A DNA stretch of 37,793 nucleotides from contig CACZBM010000027.1 in assembly GCA_902779445.1 (NCBI GenBank), positions 1 through 37,793 of the forward strand. The letters are read 5' to 3'. The notes beneath the pieces were generated by a model. That model was not told where the DNA came from, ran no database searches, and was given only the letters and a program-made list of their open reading frames with translations. The position numbers and the translations under genes are program-made. Positions 1 to 7,894 of this stretch are shown in pieces (within the stretch, counting starts at the first letter, position 1; the number at the start of each line of letters is the position of its first letter). The stretch comes from an uncultured Lachnospiraceae bacterium (GTDB taxonomy: Bacteria; Bacillota; Clostridia; Lachnospirales; Lachnospiraceae).

Positions 1-1
1 G

Positions 2-157
2 GTCATTGCCGGATTGTATCACTTTGTCATTTTCTTCCATCCTGTCAATGAATATACTCCCTATCTGCTTACGGAGATCTGGATACGGCCGACTCTCATC
101 TATGGGCTGGTGGCCTGCTTCGTGTCGGAAGAAGGAACTGAGATGGGAGAGGCATGA
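2..157 (+). pseudogene. C-terminal fragment of an unknown, probably membrane protein
   Basis: An open frame enters from the left edge and stops at TGA 155-157, giving the last 51 residues of a protein. The fragment is hydrophobic with aromatic residues (LYHFVIFF near its start, TLIYGLVACF near its end) and finishes with a short acidic tail. This suggests one or two membrane segments followed by a cytoplasmic end. I do not recognise the family. It may be the intact end of a gene that starts outside the window, or debris like its neighbours. An ATG overlapping its stop (154) opens a 14-codon frame that leads by frameshift into the MATE remnant. Confidence 0.4.
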
Positions 158-529
158 AGTCACAGATTCATTTTATCAGAGCATTTTACATATGGTAAAT
201 TACTGCGCTTTACACTGTCGCCCATTGCGATGAATATATTCACTTCCCTCTACATTATTGTTGACGGATATTTTGTTGCCAACTATGTGGGATATTCCAA
301 TGGGGCAGGGCCGGTATTCAGCTATCATTACGGCGCACAGAATCATACGGAGCTTAAAAACCTGAGAATAAAGAGTCTCGTGATCATCGGACTTACATCA
401 GTCATAATGTGTATTCTCTCTGAAGTACTGGCATATCCGTTTTCCATTTTGTTCTTAAAGGATACAGGACAGCTGCTTTCAGATACCGTATACGCGTTTC
501 TCATCACATTCCGGTCCTTGATTCGCTGA
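154..529 (+). pseudogene. MATE-family multidrug exporter remnant (frameshift and internal deletion)
   Basis: MATE proteins are membrane antiporters that export drugs and metabolites. ATG 154 begins a short peptide that stops at about 196. In the next frame the protein continues as YGKLLRFTLSPIAMNIFTSL and then IIVDGYFVANYVG, a typical first transmembrane helix of clostridial MATE proteins. It then passes directly into GAGPVFSYHYGAQNHTELKN, which normally lies a couple of hundred residues later, followed by one more hydrophobic helix and a stop at 529. The normal family length is about 440-460 residues, so most of helices 2-7 is missing and the C-terminal half is gone. This is a dead gene with a frameshift near 190 and a large internal deletion. 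The motif recall is from family knowledge, not an alignment. Confidence 0.75.
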
Positions 530-755
530 CGGCAGGGATTACCCGCGAGAAGGCCGCCGACCGGAATGTGTTTTCCAGATTTGGAGCTGAAGGGGGAGCT
601 TAAATGAAAAAGCTGTCCAGACAAATCGGAGGAAGCGGATTCTTACTTTTGCCGCAATCCTTCTTGTTTTTCTTGTCGGACAGTATATTTCAGCAAGATG
701 GATGGGTGTGTCCATGCTTGAATATCTGGAAGAGGAATTTTTGTTAAACTTATAA
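511..755 (+). pseudogene. Two short degraded frames (orphan C-terminus and small one-TM protein)
   Basis: Beyond the MATE remnant, a different frame encodes a peptide reading LDSLTAGITREKAADRN that ends at TAA 601-603. ATG 604 follows immediately. The ATG frame starts MKKLSRQ. A frame change a few codons later gives RRKRILTFAAILLVFLVGQY and continues to TAA 753-755. That is a single hydrophobic helix with a basic start, like a small membrane protein. The adjacency of the two frames suggests an old operon junction that has lost one or two bases. I recognise neither partner. Confidence 0.35.
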
Positions 756-768
756 CTAGGGGAATGTT

Positions 769-2019
769 ATGACATATCAGGAAGTAGTAGAAAAGGCAAA
801 AAGACAAGAACGTAACGTAACTGGCAAGGTTGCATTTATCCCTTGTGATGTCTGGGAGAATGGAAATCAAATAAATCTTTGGACGTATTGGCAGGGCTAT
901 CAGTTGAATGATATAGACGAGAAGGGGGTAGATATTCTTCTTGTAGGTCAGGACTGGGGTGCTCCATATCGTGATGTCAATAAGGCTGTCCTTGAAAGTA
1001 TCAATGATATTCAGAATGGCGTCATAGGAGCTTTTTATGGACCAACTCAAAGCCCAACAGATAAGCGCTTGGCTAAGATGTTTACAGCGTTTGGTAATGT
1101 AGATATCAATTCCATTAATCCTGGAATAAGACTGTTTTTTACCAATTATTCTTTAGGATATCGCAGTGGCTCTGAAACTGGTGACATGACTAAAACTATC
1201 ATGAAGCTTGATTCGGAGTTATTTGATGATCTTGTGGCAGCAATTAAGCCGAAGATTATTATTTGTCTTGGTATGATTACATATGAAATGGTTGTTGGTT
1301 CATGCGTAAAAGATTTTTCTAAAAAGCTTCAAGCTGGGGAACCATGCAAGGGGTTTTATCCAAAGAATAATAGTATTCCTGTTTATGGTGTGGCTCATCC
1401 GGGTTCAAGAGGATTGCAAAACGTTGGTGGCGATGAAGCTATCATGAAGAAAGCTTGGATTAAGATTGCCACTGAGTATTATGAAAAGTTTGGTGGTGAT
1501 TTTTCTCCAGAGTATCAACCAGACTTCGACGCAGCTTCATCCCACTGGATAAATCGCGACCGCAACTCTGTTCATATGGGACCAGTAGCTTTAAAAGAAA
1601 AGATTGAAGCCTTCATCGGCGCCCATAACACATGTGCGCTTGCGACGGCTTCTGCTGATATGGTGCGCAATACGCCGATTGAATATAACTATGTGGATAG
1701 CTGCTTTTACTTTTTCTCCGAAGGTGGATTGAAGTTTAAGGGCCTGAAAGTGAATAAGAATGTGGGCATTGCCATCTTCGAACCTTACGGTGGATTCGGT
1801 CAGCTGAAGAGCCTGCAGGTGCAGGGCGTGGCATCTATGGTGGAGCCTTTTTCAGAAGAGTATCTGAAGCTGATGGAGCACAAGAAGATTCCGGTGGAAG
1901 CCATGAAGAAGTTGCCACAGGCTATGAACTTGATCAAGGTGGTGCCATCTTCCTATGACTATCTGGATTCTGATTTGAAGAAGGATGGTTTTGGAAGCAG
2001 ACAACATTTGGATGTGTAA
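769..2019 (+). CDS. Uracil-DNA-glycosylase-like protein fused to a pyridoxamine-phosphate-oxidase-like split-barrel domain
   Basis: This 416-residue protein has two parts. Residues 1-255 look like the uracil-DNA glycosylase superfamily, which removes damaged bases from DNA. ILLVGQDWG at 56-64 matches the GQDPYH-type motif, KPKIIICLG at 160-168 matches the core strand, and HPGSRG at 210-215 resembles the second catalytic motif. Residues about 266-416 resemble FMN-binding PNPOx-like split barrels (HNTCALATAS at 286-295, IFEPYGGFG, QVQGVASMVEPFSEEYL, final GSRQHL). The ribosome site AGGGGA precedes ATG 769. Base use changes near 1530-1590: the first part is AT-rich and the second is richer in C and G. 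That fits a recent fusion of two genes. The fused enzyme's substrate is unknown, and neither activity can be confirmed from motifs alone. Confidence 0.7.
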   Translation: MTYQEVVEKAKRQERNVTGKVAFIPCDVWENGNQINLWTYWQGYQLNDIDEKGVDILLVGQDWGAPYRDVNKAVLESINDIQNGVIGAFYGPTQSPTDKRLAKMFTAFGNVDINSINPGIRLFFTNYSLGYRSGSETGDMTKTIMKLDSELFDDLVAAIKPKIIICLGMITYEMVVGSCVKDFSKKLQAGEPCKGFYPKNNSIPVYGVAHPGSRGLQNVGGDEAIMKKAWIKIATEYYEKFGGDFSPEYQPDFDAASSHWINRDRNSVHMGPVALKEKIEAFIGAHNTCALATASADMVRNTPIEYNYVDSCFYFFSEGGLKFKGLKVNKNVGIAIFEPYGGFGQLKSLQVQGVASMVEPFSEEYLKLMEHKKIPVEAMKKLPQAMNLIKVVPSSYDYLDSDLKKDGFGSRQHLDV

Positions 2020-2043
2020 TTCTATTCTTGGAGAGATATTAAC

Positions 2044-2256
2044 TTGAGGTACATTGTAAAGAATATTCAGGAAGCAGACTTTGGTTGTGAAGAACGACCA
2101 GATGGCGTTGGTGCTATGGTGCTGCTTCGTTTACGAGATGAATCCAATCAGGAGATTAATATGGAAGTGGCAGATGCAGAACTACTATCCAATGATATCA
2201 ATGAAGGGGATTGGGTCTATTTTGATAAGGATAATAAGATTTTTAAGGAAGAGTAG
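2044..2256 (+). CDS. Small conserved hypothetical protein with TTG start
   Basis: This is a 70-residue acidic soluble protein (MRYIVKNIQEADFGCEERP at its start). TTG is chosen as start because GGAGAG sits eight bases upstream and no in-frame ATG exists before residue 35. It lies 24 bases after the UDG-like gene and is probably co-transcribed with it. The pattern, an N-terminal beta strand with DFGCEE followed by a strand-rich acidic body, resembles small Lachnospiraceae proteins annotated only as DUFs (possibly DUF6061). That assignment is from memory and uncertain. No catalytic motif is seen. Confidence 0.6.
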   Translation: MRYIVKNIQEADFGCEERPDGVGAMVLLRLRDESNQEINMEVADAELLSNDINEGDWVYFDKDNKIFKEE

Positions 2257-2259
2257 AGG

Positions 2260-2295
2260 ATGCTACTAGTTAGGAAGGCTACAATAGAGGACTAA
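2260..2295 (+). pseudogene. Truncated start of a GNAT acetyltransferase
   Basis: ATG 2260 follows GAGTAGAGG and encodes MLLVRKATIED before a stop. The pattern M-L-[IV]-R-x-A-T-x-E-D is a very common first strand of GNAT N-acetyltransferases. Nothing downstream continues the fold, so this looks like the stub left by a deletion. Eleven residues could match by chance, so confidence is low. Confidence 0.3.
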
Positions 2296-2371
2296 TCTTC
2301 GTGCATTACAATATTGACTTGTGATATTGTTATGATAGCGTAGTTATATCTTTTAGGTGGCGGGGTAAAAT

Positions 2372-3313
2372 ATGAAGAGAATAAGTGATTTTGTCGGAGA
2401 ATATATGGCGTGGATAGTTTTGATCATCGCGGCACTGGCATTATTTATGCCCGGTACCTGTTTGTGGATACAGACAAAATGGATCAATTATCTTCTGATG
2501 ATCGTTATGTTCGGAATGGGACTGACGATGAAACCATCTGATTTTGCCGTTGTTTTTTCAAGACCAAGGGATGTTATTATCGGATGCCTTGCACAGTTTG
2601 TCGTCATGCCGCTTCTCGCTTTTGCGCTTGGTAAAGCCTTTGGGCTAAGTGATGAGCTGCTTGTAGGTGTGGTTCTTGTCGGGACCTGTCCGGGAGGAAC
2701 ATCAAGTAATGTCATAACATACCTGTCAAAAGGGGATACTGCTCTTTCTGTGGGAATGACGAGCATAAACACTCTGTTGGCCCCTTTATTGACGCCTCTG
2801 TTGACATATCTGTACTTGAGAACATCTGTTAATGTGGATGTAAAGTCGATGTTCATTTCGATAATCCAGGTTGTTCTGATACCTGTCGGATTGGGGCTGC
2901 TGATCAATAAACTCTTTGAGAAATATACTCAGAAGATTGTTTTCGCACTGCCCACGGTATCAGTAACGGCAATATGTCTGATCGTTGCAGCGGTTGTATC
3001 ACATAATAGTGAAAAGATCCTGTCCACTGGATTGACGATCTTTATGATCGTGATCCTGCATAATCTGTTGGGATATCTGTGCGGATTTCTTATCGGAATC
3101 CTGTTTAGGATGGACATGCCCAGAAAGAAAGCAGTTTCTATAGAGATAGGAATGCAGAATTCAGGCCTTGCCACTTCGCTGGCATCAAGTGCTTTTCCGC
3201 AAATGCCCATGGCGACAGTTCCGGGTGCGATCTTCTCGATCTGGCATAACATCTCCGGCGCGGTTCTTGCCGGGATATACAGGAGAATTGATGATCAGAG
3301 TATGGAAGAGTAA
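2372..3313 (+). CDS. Bile acid:sodium symporter family (BASS/SBF) transporter
   Basis: This is a 313-residue integral membrane protein with about nine or ten hydrophobic helices. It is close to the usual BASS length of 300-330. Diagnostic segments are GTCPGGTSSNVITYLSKGD (about 109-127), the conserved crossover loop that binds sodium, and IEIGMQNSGLATSLA (about 257-271), the second discontinuous helix. BASS proteins move organic anions such as bile acids, 2-keto acids or pantothenate with sodium. The substrate here cannot be told from sequence. The GGTGGCGGGG upstream of ATG 2372 serves as ribosome site. The gene stands alone between decayed sequences. Confidence 0.88.
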   Translation: MKRISDFVGEYMAWIVLIIAALALFMPGTCLWIQTKWINYLLMIVMFGMGLTMKPSDFAVVFSRPRDVIIGCLAQFVVMPLLAFALGKAFGLSDELLVGVVLVGTCPGGTSSNVITYLSKGDTALSVGMTSINTLLAPLLTPLLTYLYLRTSVNVDVKSMFISIIQVVLIPVGLGLLINKLFEKYTQKIVFALPTVSVTAICLIVAAVVSHNSEKILSTGLTIFMIVILHNLLGYLCGFLIGILFRMDMPRKKAVSIEIGMQNSGLATSLASSAFPQMPMATVPGAIFSIWHNISGAVLAGIYRRIDDQSMEE

Positions 3314-3358
3314 AAACCGGTTAAATGCAACAAGGGTGTTGGAGATGGAACGGGATAA

Positions 3359-3556
3359 TATAAGGAATATGTCAGGTATTTTGATTTGAGCGACAGATAT
3401 GAGGCCCTATCATCATATATTAAAGAAGGTGGAATGGCAGGCTCATATCTATATAAAGATCCGGAAGCAAAGTATGATTACATTGCAGATGTATTTGACA
3501 CTCTGATTGTAAGGGATATCAGACAGAAATATAAAATAAGAAATAATCTGTTTTGA
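3359..3556 (+). pseudogene. Remnant of an AAA_14/DUF4143-like ATPase
   Basis: A 65-codon open segment with no start reads YFDLSDRYEALSSYIKEGGM followed by AGSYLYKDPEAKYDYIADVF and TLIVRDIRQKYKIRN, then TGA 3554-3556. This matches my memory of the middle of AAA_14/DUF4143 ATP-binding proteins, which are abundant in gut Clostridia. Those proteins are about 400 residues. Here the ATPase N-terminus and DUF4143 C-terminus are absent and the reading frame is closed upstream at 3356-3358. It is a fossil only. Confidence 0.6.
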
Positions 3557-3597
3557 AGGAGTTTACTAAGAAACGGTAGAATGGAGGAAGTAGGGAT

Positions 3598-4647
3598 ATG
3601 ATTTTTCATCAGTCTATGGTTAAAATTATTGCAGGGATACTGGCAATTATAGGTCTGTGCGTTGGTGTGAATGTCACCTTTTTTCAGACACGGGGTTTTG
3701 CGGAAACAACAGCCGTGATTACAGACCTTACAGAGGAAGGGAGCGGCGATGATACAACCTATCGGCCCACTGTGGAGTATGAGGTTGACGGCAAAACTTA
3801 TATCGTTAAGCTTGATAATTCCGTTAAAGCCGATAGTGTAGGCAATACGATCACTGTTTTATACGATCCGTCAAACCCGGAGCTTGCCTATGGCAAAAAC
3901 GGGATGGGCATTTATCTGCTGATCGTCTGCCCGCTTATTCTGGCATTTGTTTTAATCTCTATTTTCAAGGGAAGAAGGGAAAGGCAGGAGAACAAGGAAC
4001 GTCAGGAATTAAGTGGATATACAGGTTATGCTCCGCATGTTGTGGGAGGGGAAAGAGAACTCTATTTCCTTACCGATCTTGGCACCCCCAAGGCGGGTCA
4101 CCGAATTGAAGATGAAAACAGAAGAGTGCTTTATGAGGCAAAAATGACAAAATTCGGTATGGCTGTTGACTATAAATATGATTTCATAGACCATGAACAT
4201 GGTAAGACTGTTCCACATCTCGTAGGACAGGTGCTTGAGAGCACCTGGGGTACTCTTCTTGCCGATGTTCATGATACATTTGAATTTGACGGCGTGGATA
4301 TATGGAAGCATTTGAAGCAAAACGGCATAAGTGTCGAGTCATCTGTCACAGCGGGTGAGGGTGCGCTTGTAGGAATGGAATATCGCATTTTGCGGGACGG
4401 AGAAGAAATTGCACGCGCTGTGCAGACAAGTCAGTTCCCCCATGAGGAAGATACAGAAGCACATAAAGTGGAAGGCAAGATACCTATTCGGGGATTTTAT
4501 CGTATTTGGACGACAGAGGTATATCTTGACCTGCTGTTTGTTACTCTTATGGCCTTCGCCAGAAGCGGAGCCGGTGATGACAAGGGCGGCACCTACGGAG
4601 CTATACTTGGAACACTTGATAAAATGAAAAATCATGATAGTAACTAA
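3598..4647 (+). CDS. DUF3592-like membrane protein with C-terminal soluble domain
   Basis: This is a 349-residue protein. Residues 8-27 form a first membrane helix. About 28-100 is an extracytoplasmic strand-rich region with RPTVEYEVDGKTY and VLYDPSNPELAYG, the hallmark of DUF3592. About 104-122 forms a second helix, followed by a basic stop-transfer stretch (KGRRERQENKERQ). Residues 150-349 form a mixed alpha/beta cytoplasmic domain (RRVLYEAKMTKFG, GQVLEST, GMEYRILRDG) that recalls LURP1/tubby-like or scramblase-like folds, without certainty. GGAGGAAG precedes ATG 3598. A weakly hydrophobic stretch (YLDLLFVTLMAFA) lies near the end. No enzymatic motif is visible. Confidence 0.65.
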   Translation: MIFHQSMVKIIAGILAIIGLCVGVNVTFFQTRGFAETTAVITDLTEEGSGDDTTYRPTVEYEVDGKTYIVKLDNSVKADSVGNTITVLYDPSNPELAYGKNGMGIYLLIVCPLILAFVLISIFKGRRERQENKERQELSGYTGYAPHVVGGERELYFLTDLGTPKAGHRIEDENRRVLYEAKMTKFGMAVDYKYDFIDHEHGKTVPHLVGQVLESTWGTLLADVHDTFEFDGVDIWKHLKQNGISVESSVTAGEGALVGMEYRILRDGEEIARAVQTSQFPHEEDTEAHKVEGKIPIRGFYRIWTTEVYLDLLFVTLMAFARSGAGDDKGGTYGAILGTLDKMKNHDSN

Positions 4648-4674
4648 TTTACGACTTTAGGGTTATTAACCGTT

Positions 4675-4690
4675 TTCTATGATATAATTA
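4675..4690 (+). promoter_or_regulatory. Extended -10 promoter for the GNAT/ADP-ribosyltransferase operon
   Basis: TGATATAAT at 4680-4688 is an extended -10 element. It lies about 40 bases before ATG 4728 in an AT-rich intergenic stretch. No good -35 is seen at 17-18 bases, as is common for extended -10 promoters. Confidence 0.4.
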
Positions 4691-4727
4691 TAAATCTCTT
4701 ATTAATCATGCAGAAGAGGAGAATAAA

Positions 4728-5933
4728 ATGGAATTGGATATTAATCTTTCATTTGGAACACTTGATAAGTCAGATTATGATAGTTACAGTCAATATCTTT
4801 CTTTAGTTACAGAAGAACAGTTGAAGGAAAAGGACGTATATATTTTCGGTGCGTTCAATGATGATGAGCTTATAGGAGTTGCGGTTTTCCGTTCTGCGAA
4901 TCCGGCGGATCTTTTAAGCATCACCGTGGCTGAGCGTTACAGAAACAGGGGTGTCGGGAGCGCTATGATCATTCATATGATAGAAGCACTTTCCGGTGCC
5001 GGCATAGAAGGAATTATCTGCATCATCCCGGAGGATAAAGGGGGTACTGTTACCGGACCGGGTCTGTTCTTCTGGCGCTGCGGATTTTCACCTGTGGGGA
5101 AATTCTCTGACTTTTCTTTTTCACTTAGCAGTGCAAAGAAAAATGAAAAGCTTGCCCCGATCATTGAAAAATGGACAGGAAATGACTATGAAGCAGCTCC
5201 TAAGCCGCACTGTAGCGAAGGAAAATCCTTATTGAAGCTGCTCCCTTCAAGTCCAAATGGGGATGATGTGGATTACTCTCCCTCAGTCAGTACTGTTTAT
5301 AAGAAAAGCGGAAGTCCGGCAGGATGTCTTCTGGTCTCTAAGGAAGACGGATTCTTCCTGGTGAACGCTCTGTATGCGACAGTAGGGCAGCCAAAAGTGC
5401 TGTATTCTATGATAGTACGTACCCTTATGGCTATTGCAGAGATCTATGATGATGAAACCGAGCTTCGTTTTGTCGCGGCATTTGATCAGCTGGAGGATCT
5501 CTATTCATTTTTGTTTCCGGAAGAATCTGGCAGCGGTTTTCAGACAATATATGCCCTTCCATTCAGAAGATCCAGTTCAAATAAGGCAGTCAATAATGGT
5601 GATGCAGATACCTCACGGGAATCCTTATCTTCTGAAGATGATAAAGAGAGGCAGGAAACTGACGCAGATACGATTGTGCTGCCTGAGTATGATTATGATG
5701 ATGACCCGAAACCGGAGGATAACGAAGAAGGCGGTGATGACGGAGATTACGTCAGCCATTTTGCCGATGATCCTGTGTTCAGACCTGTCACAGATGATCA
5801 GTTACATTGCAAATACTGCCTCTACAGGCTGGAGGGCATGGAATCAGGTGCCTGCCATAAGTATGACATAAAGCCTGACAATATTTTGAACGGCGGAATC
5901 TGTGACAAATTTTACGCAGAAAGAAGGAAATGA
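4728..5933 (+). CDS. GNAT-family acetyltransferase with acidic linker and C-terminal four-cysteine motif
   Basis: This is a 401-residue protein. Residues 1-150 hold a GNAT domain. The acetyl-CoA pyrophosphate loop is RNRGVGSAM at 72-80 after the strand LLSITVAE, and FFWRCGFSPVGKF gives the usual last strand. Residues about 185-275 may be a second degenerate GNAT-like half (CLLVSKEDGFFLVNALYA). Residues 278-355 are very acidic and probably disordered (DYDDDPKPEDNEEGGDDGDY). The tail carries C361, C364, C376 and C392 (CxxC-x11-C-x15-C), a likely zinc or iron-sulfur site. The stop overlaps the next start (ATGA at 5930), so the two proteins are translationally coupled. The usual GNAT is about 150-180 residues, so the extra domains are unusual. 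The substrate is unknown. Confidence 0.75.
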   Translation: MELDINLSFGTLDKSDYDSYSQYLSLVTEEQLKEKDVYIFGAFNDDELIGVAVFRSANPADLLSITVAERYRNRGVGSAMIIHMIEALSGAGIEGIICIIPEDKGGTVTGPGLFFWRCGFSPVGKFSDFSFSLSSAKKNEKLAPIIEKWTGNDYEAAPKPHCSEGKSLLKLLPSSPNGDDVDYSPSVSTVYKKSGSPAGCLLVSKEDGFFLVNALYATVGQPKVLYSMIVRTLMAIAEIYDDETELRFVAAFDQLEDLYSFLFPEESGSGFQTIYALPFRRSSSNKAVNNGDADTSRESLSSEDDKERQETDADTIVLPEYDYDDDPKPEDNEEGGDDGDYVSHFADDPVFRPVTDDQLHCKYCLYRLEGMESGACHKYDIKPDNILNGGICDKFYAERRK

Positions 5934-7894
5934 TCATGTGTAAGGAATTTGAACATAATTTAAATCATAAGGATCAAAACAAATACCAGCTTTTTGACAC
6001 GGAAAAGAAGGCGGATCAGAAACAGGGCTTCTTTGATTTTACGGTAGTCGATCAGGTAAAAAACAAAGATGGCAGCAGGAATTTCATTATGAGACATCAT
6101 AATGAGATGACAGCGCCGATGAATCTCGGAGAGCTCAGATCCAAATACAAGGTTGCCCCGATTGTGTTTGAGGATATGACCGACGAAAAGAAAGTTGAAA
6201 AGGAAGCGGAGGAGCATCTACAAAACAAAAAACCGGCTTCCCATGAACTGCTCCAAAAAGTTCAGAGGGTTTTTCAGATCAACCAATACCGTGGTATGCT
6301 TTATAAAAAAAGCATTGCAGAGCCCGGTTCCCTTAGCGAGAATGAACAGGTATCGGCAGATATTTTCTATATTGATTACCTGCGGAATCAGCATGAGATT
6401 CATTATTCTGGAAAAAAAGATCCCACTGGATCTGACGATTCGATTAAAAGACTGATTGATTCCCATTCAAAGCAGTTGAATAGATTAAAAGAGAAAAACA
6501 AGAAATCTTTTGAAAACATCGTGCATTATACCGAAAACGAATATTACAAAGATATGAACGGTTACCTTAGAAATGGGGATGCTGCCAATGTTTCTCAGGA
6601 AATAAAAGATATGTGCGATGATGTCACTGATTCCCTGGAAGGATTCAGGCTCGAAGAGGATATGACATTAACCAGACACATGGGGATTGACGGTCTTATA
6701 AGGGGATTGGGACTGAACTATGATGAAATCAAAACAAGTAAGCAGCTTTTTGAAGCATTCGGCAGTATGAAGGTTCACAGGGTCATAAACGCAGACAAAG
6801 CATTTTGCAGTACTTCGCTGAAACCCCAAGGCGCTTCACACTTCAACAAAAGCCAGGTGGAATGCAGGATTCTCGCGCCGAAGGGAACCAGAGGAGCCTG
6901 TATCCGTAATATTTCCAAATATAAACATGAAGATGAGGTCCTGCTGCAGACAAATACCAAGCTTCAGCTTCTTGGAGTCATAGATGACGGAGAATGGGTA
7001 GGGAAAGATAAGGATAATAATATTATTAAAGACAGAAAAATAGTTGTCTATTTAAGGGCTGTTCCGGATGAAGTACTGGAAATGAAGGATGCCCAGGATC
7101 ACGCGGCACTGAGCGAACGGCATCAGGAGGATAATAAGATGCAGGCTGCATTTATGTCCAGCCAGTATGAAATATCCAACAGCTCATCCAATATGGATTT
7201 AAAACCTTCTATGTTCGGCTACTCTTCGAAAACGAAGGGAGGTCAAAGAAAAATACAGATGAAGAACGCCAACTCTGCTCTGTGGTCTGACGCCGTAAAC
7301 AAGGTCAACAACAGATGCATGATGATCCTCGGCATTTACTATTCCAGAAACAGGAACATGAGTGTTCTTAACGGAAACAGGCTGAAAGAAAAGAAGATCA
7401 GGTCAATACAAAAGGAAGTTGAAGATGCCCTGGCAGCCAGCTCCGTTAACAGAAAAGCCCAGGATAAGGTATCACGGCTTCTGCTGGAGATGAGAGCCGG
7501 AATTGCTGTCAATATGACCTCCAAAGTCATGAACTTTTTCAAGGATAGATCCAAGAGTCTGGACAGAATGTCCTCCGCTGTACCATATATGCAGACTATC
7601 ATGCTTATGCAAAAAGCTTATGATGAAATATCTTCTTCAATAAACAATGAGGATTTCAGAAACAGGTTTAAAGCCGAGGAAGAACGCACTTCAAATGAAG
7701 CATGGAAGAAAAGGCTGAGTAATCTGTCAAAGTGCAGTCGTGACCATTATGATAAATTACTTTCCTACAGGGAATTAATGCGCTCAAATGATCCGATGAG
7801 TGAACAGCGCAATAAAGGGGTAAACGTTAAGGAGAATCCTTTTGGAGATCATGAAGCTAACTTAAATGATGCATTTAAGGATTTTTGTATGTGA
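5930..7894 (+). CDS. Putative ADP-ribosyltransferase (R-S-E class, ExE type)
   Basis: This is a 654-residue soluble protein with no signal peptide or membrane helix. Residues about 185-370 carry every landmark of the ADP-ribosylating exoenzyme fold (VIP2/iota/C2-like). These are YYKDMNGYLR at 205-214, the NAD-binding arginine R249 in TLTRH, the STS motif at 294-296 (FCSTSL), and the catalytic ExE at E334-D335-E336 in EDEVLLQTNTKLQLL. In this family ExE enzymes usually modify arginine (for example actin), while QxE enzymes modify asparagine or glutamine. Target choice here is inference. The N-terminal 180 residues and the helical, lysine-rich C-terminal 250 residues are unrecognised and may serve delivery, targeting or autoinhibition. 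The start overlaps the GNAT stop. A second in-frame ATG lies two codons in. No ADP-ribosylglycohydrolase or secretion gene is adjacent. Confidence 0.75.
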   Translation: MIMCKEFEHNLNHKDQNKYQLFDTEKKADQKQGFFDFTVVDQVKNKDGSRNFIMRHHNEMTAPMNLGELRSKYKVAPIVFEDMTDEKKVEKEAEEHLQNKKPASHELLQKVQRVFQINQYRGMLYKKSIAEPGSLSENEQVSADIFYIDYLRNQHEIHYSGKKDPTGSDDSIKRLIDSHSKQLNRLKEKNKKSFENIVHYTENEYYKDMNGYLRNGDAANVSQEIKDMCDDVTDSLEGFRLEEDMTLTRHMGIDGLIRGLGLNYDEIKTSKQLFEAFGSMKVHRVINADKAFCSTSLKPQGASHFNKSQVECRILAPKGTRGACIRNISKYKHEDEVLLQTNTKLQLLGVIDDGEWVGKDKDNNIIKDRKIVVYLRAVPDEVLEMKDAQDHAALSERHQEDNKMQAAFMSSQYEISNSSSNMDLKPSMFGYSSKTKGGQRKIQMKNANSALWSDAVNKVNNRCMMILGIYYSRNRNMSVLNGNRLKEKKIRSIQKEVEDALAASSVNRKAQDKVSRLLLEMRAGIAVNMTSKVMNFFKDRSKSLDRMSSAVPYMQTIMLMQKAYDEISSSINNEDFRNRFKAEEERTSNEAWKKRLSNLSKCSRDHYDKLLSYRELMRSNDPMSEQRNKGVNVKENPFGDHEANLNDAFKDFCM

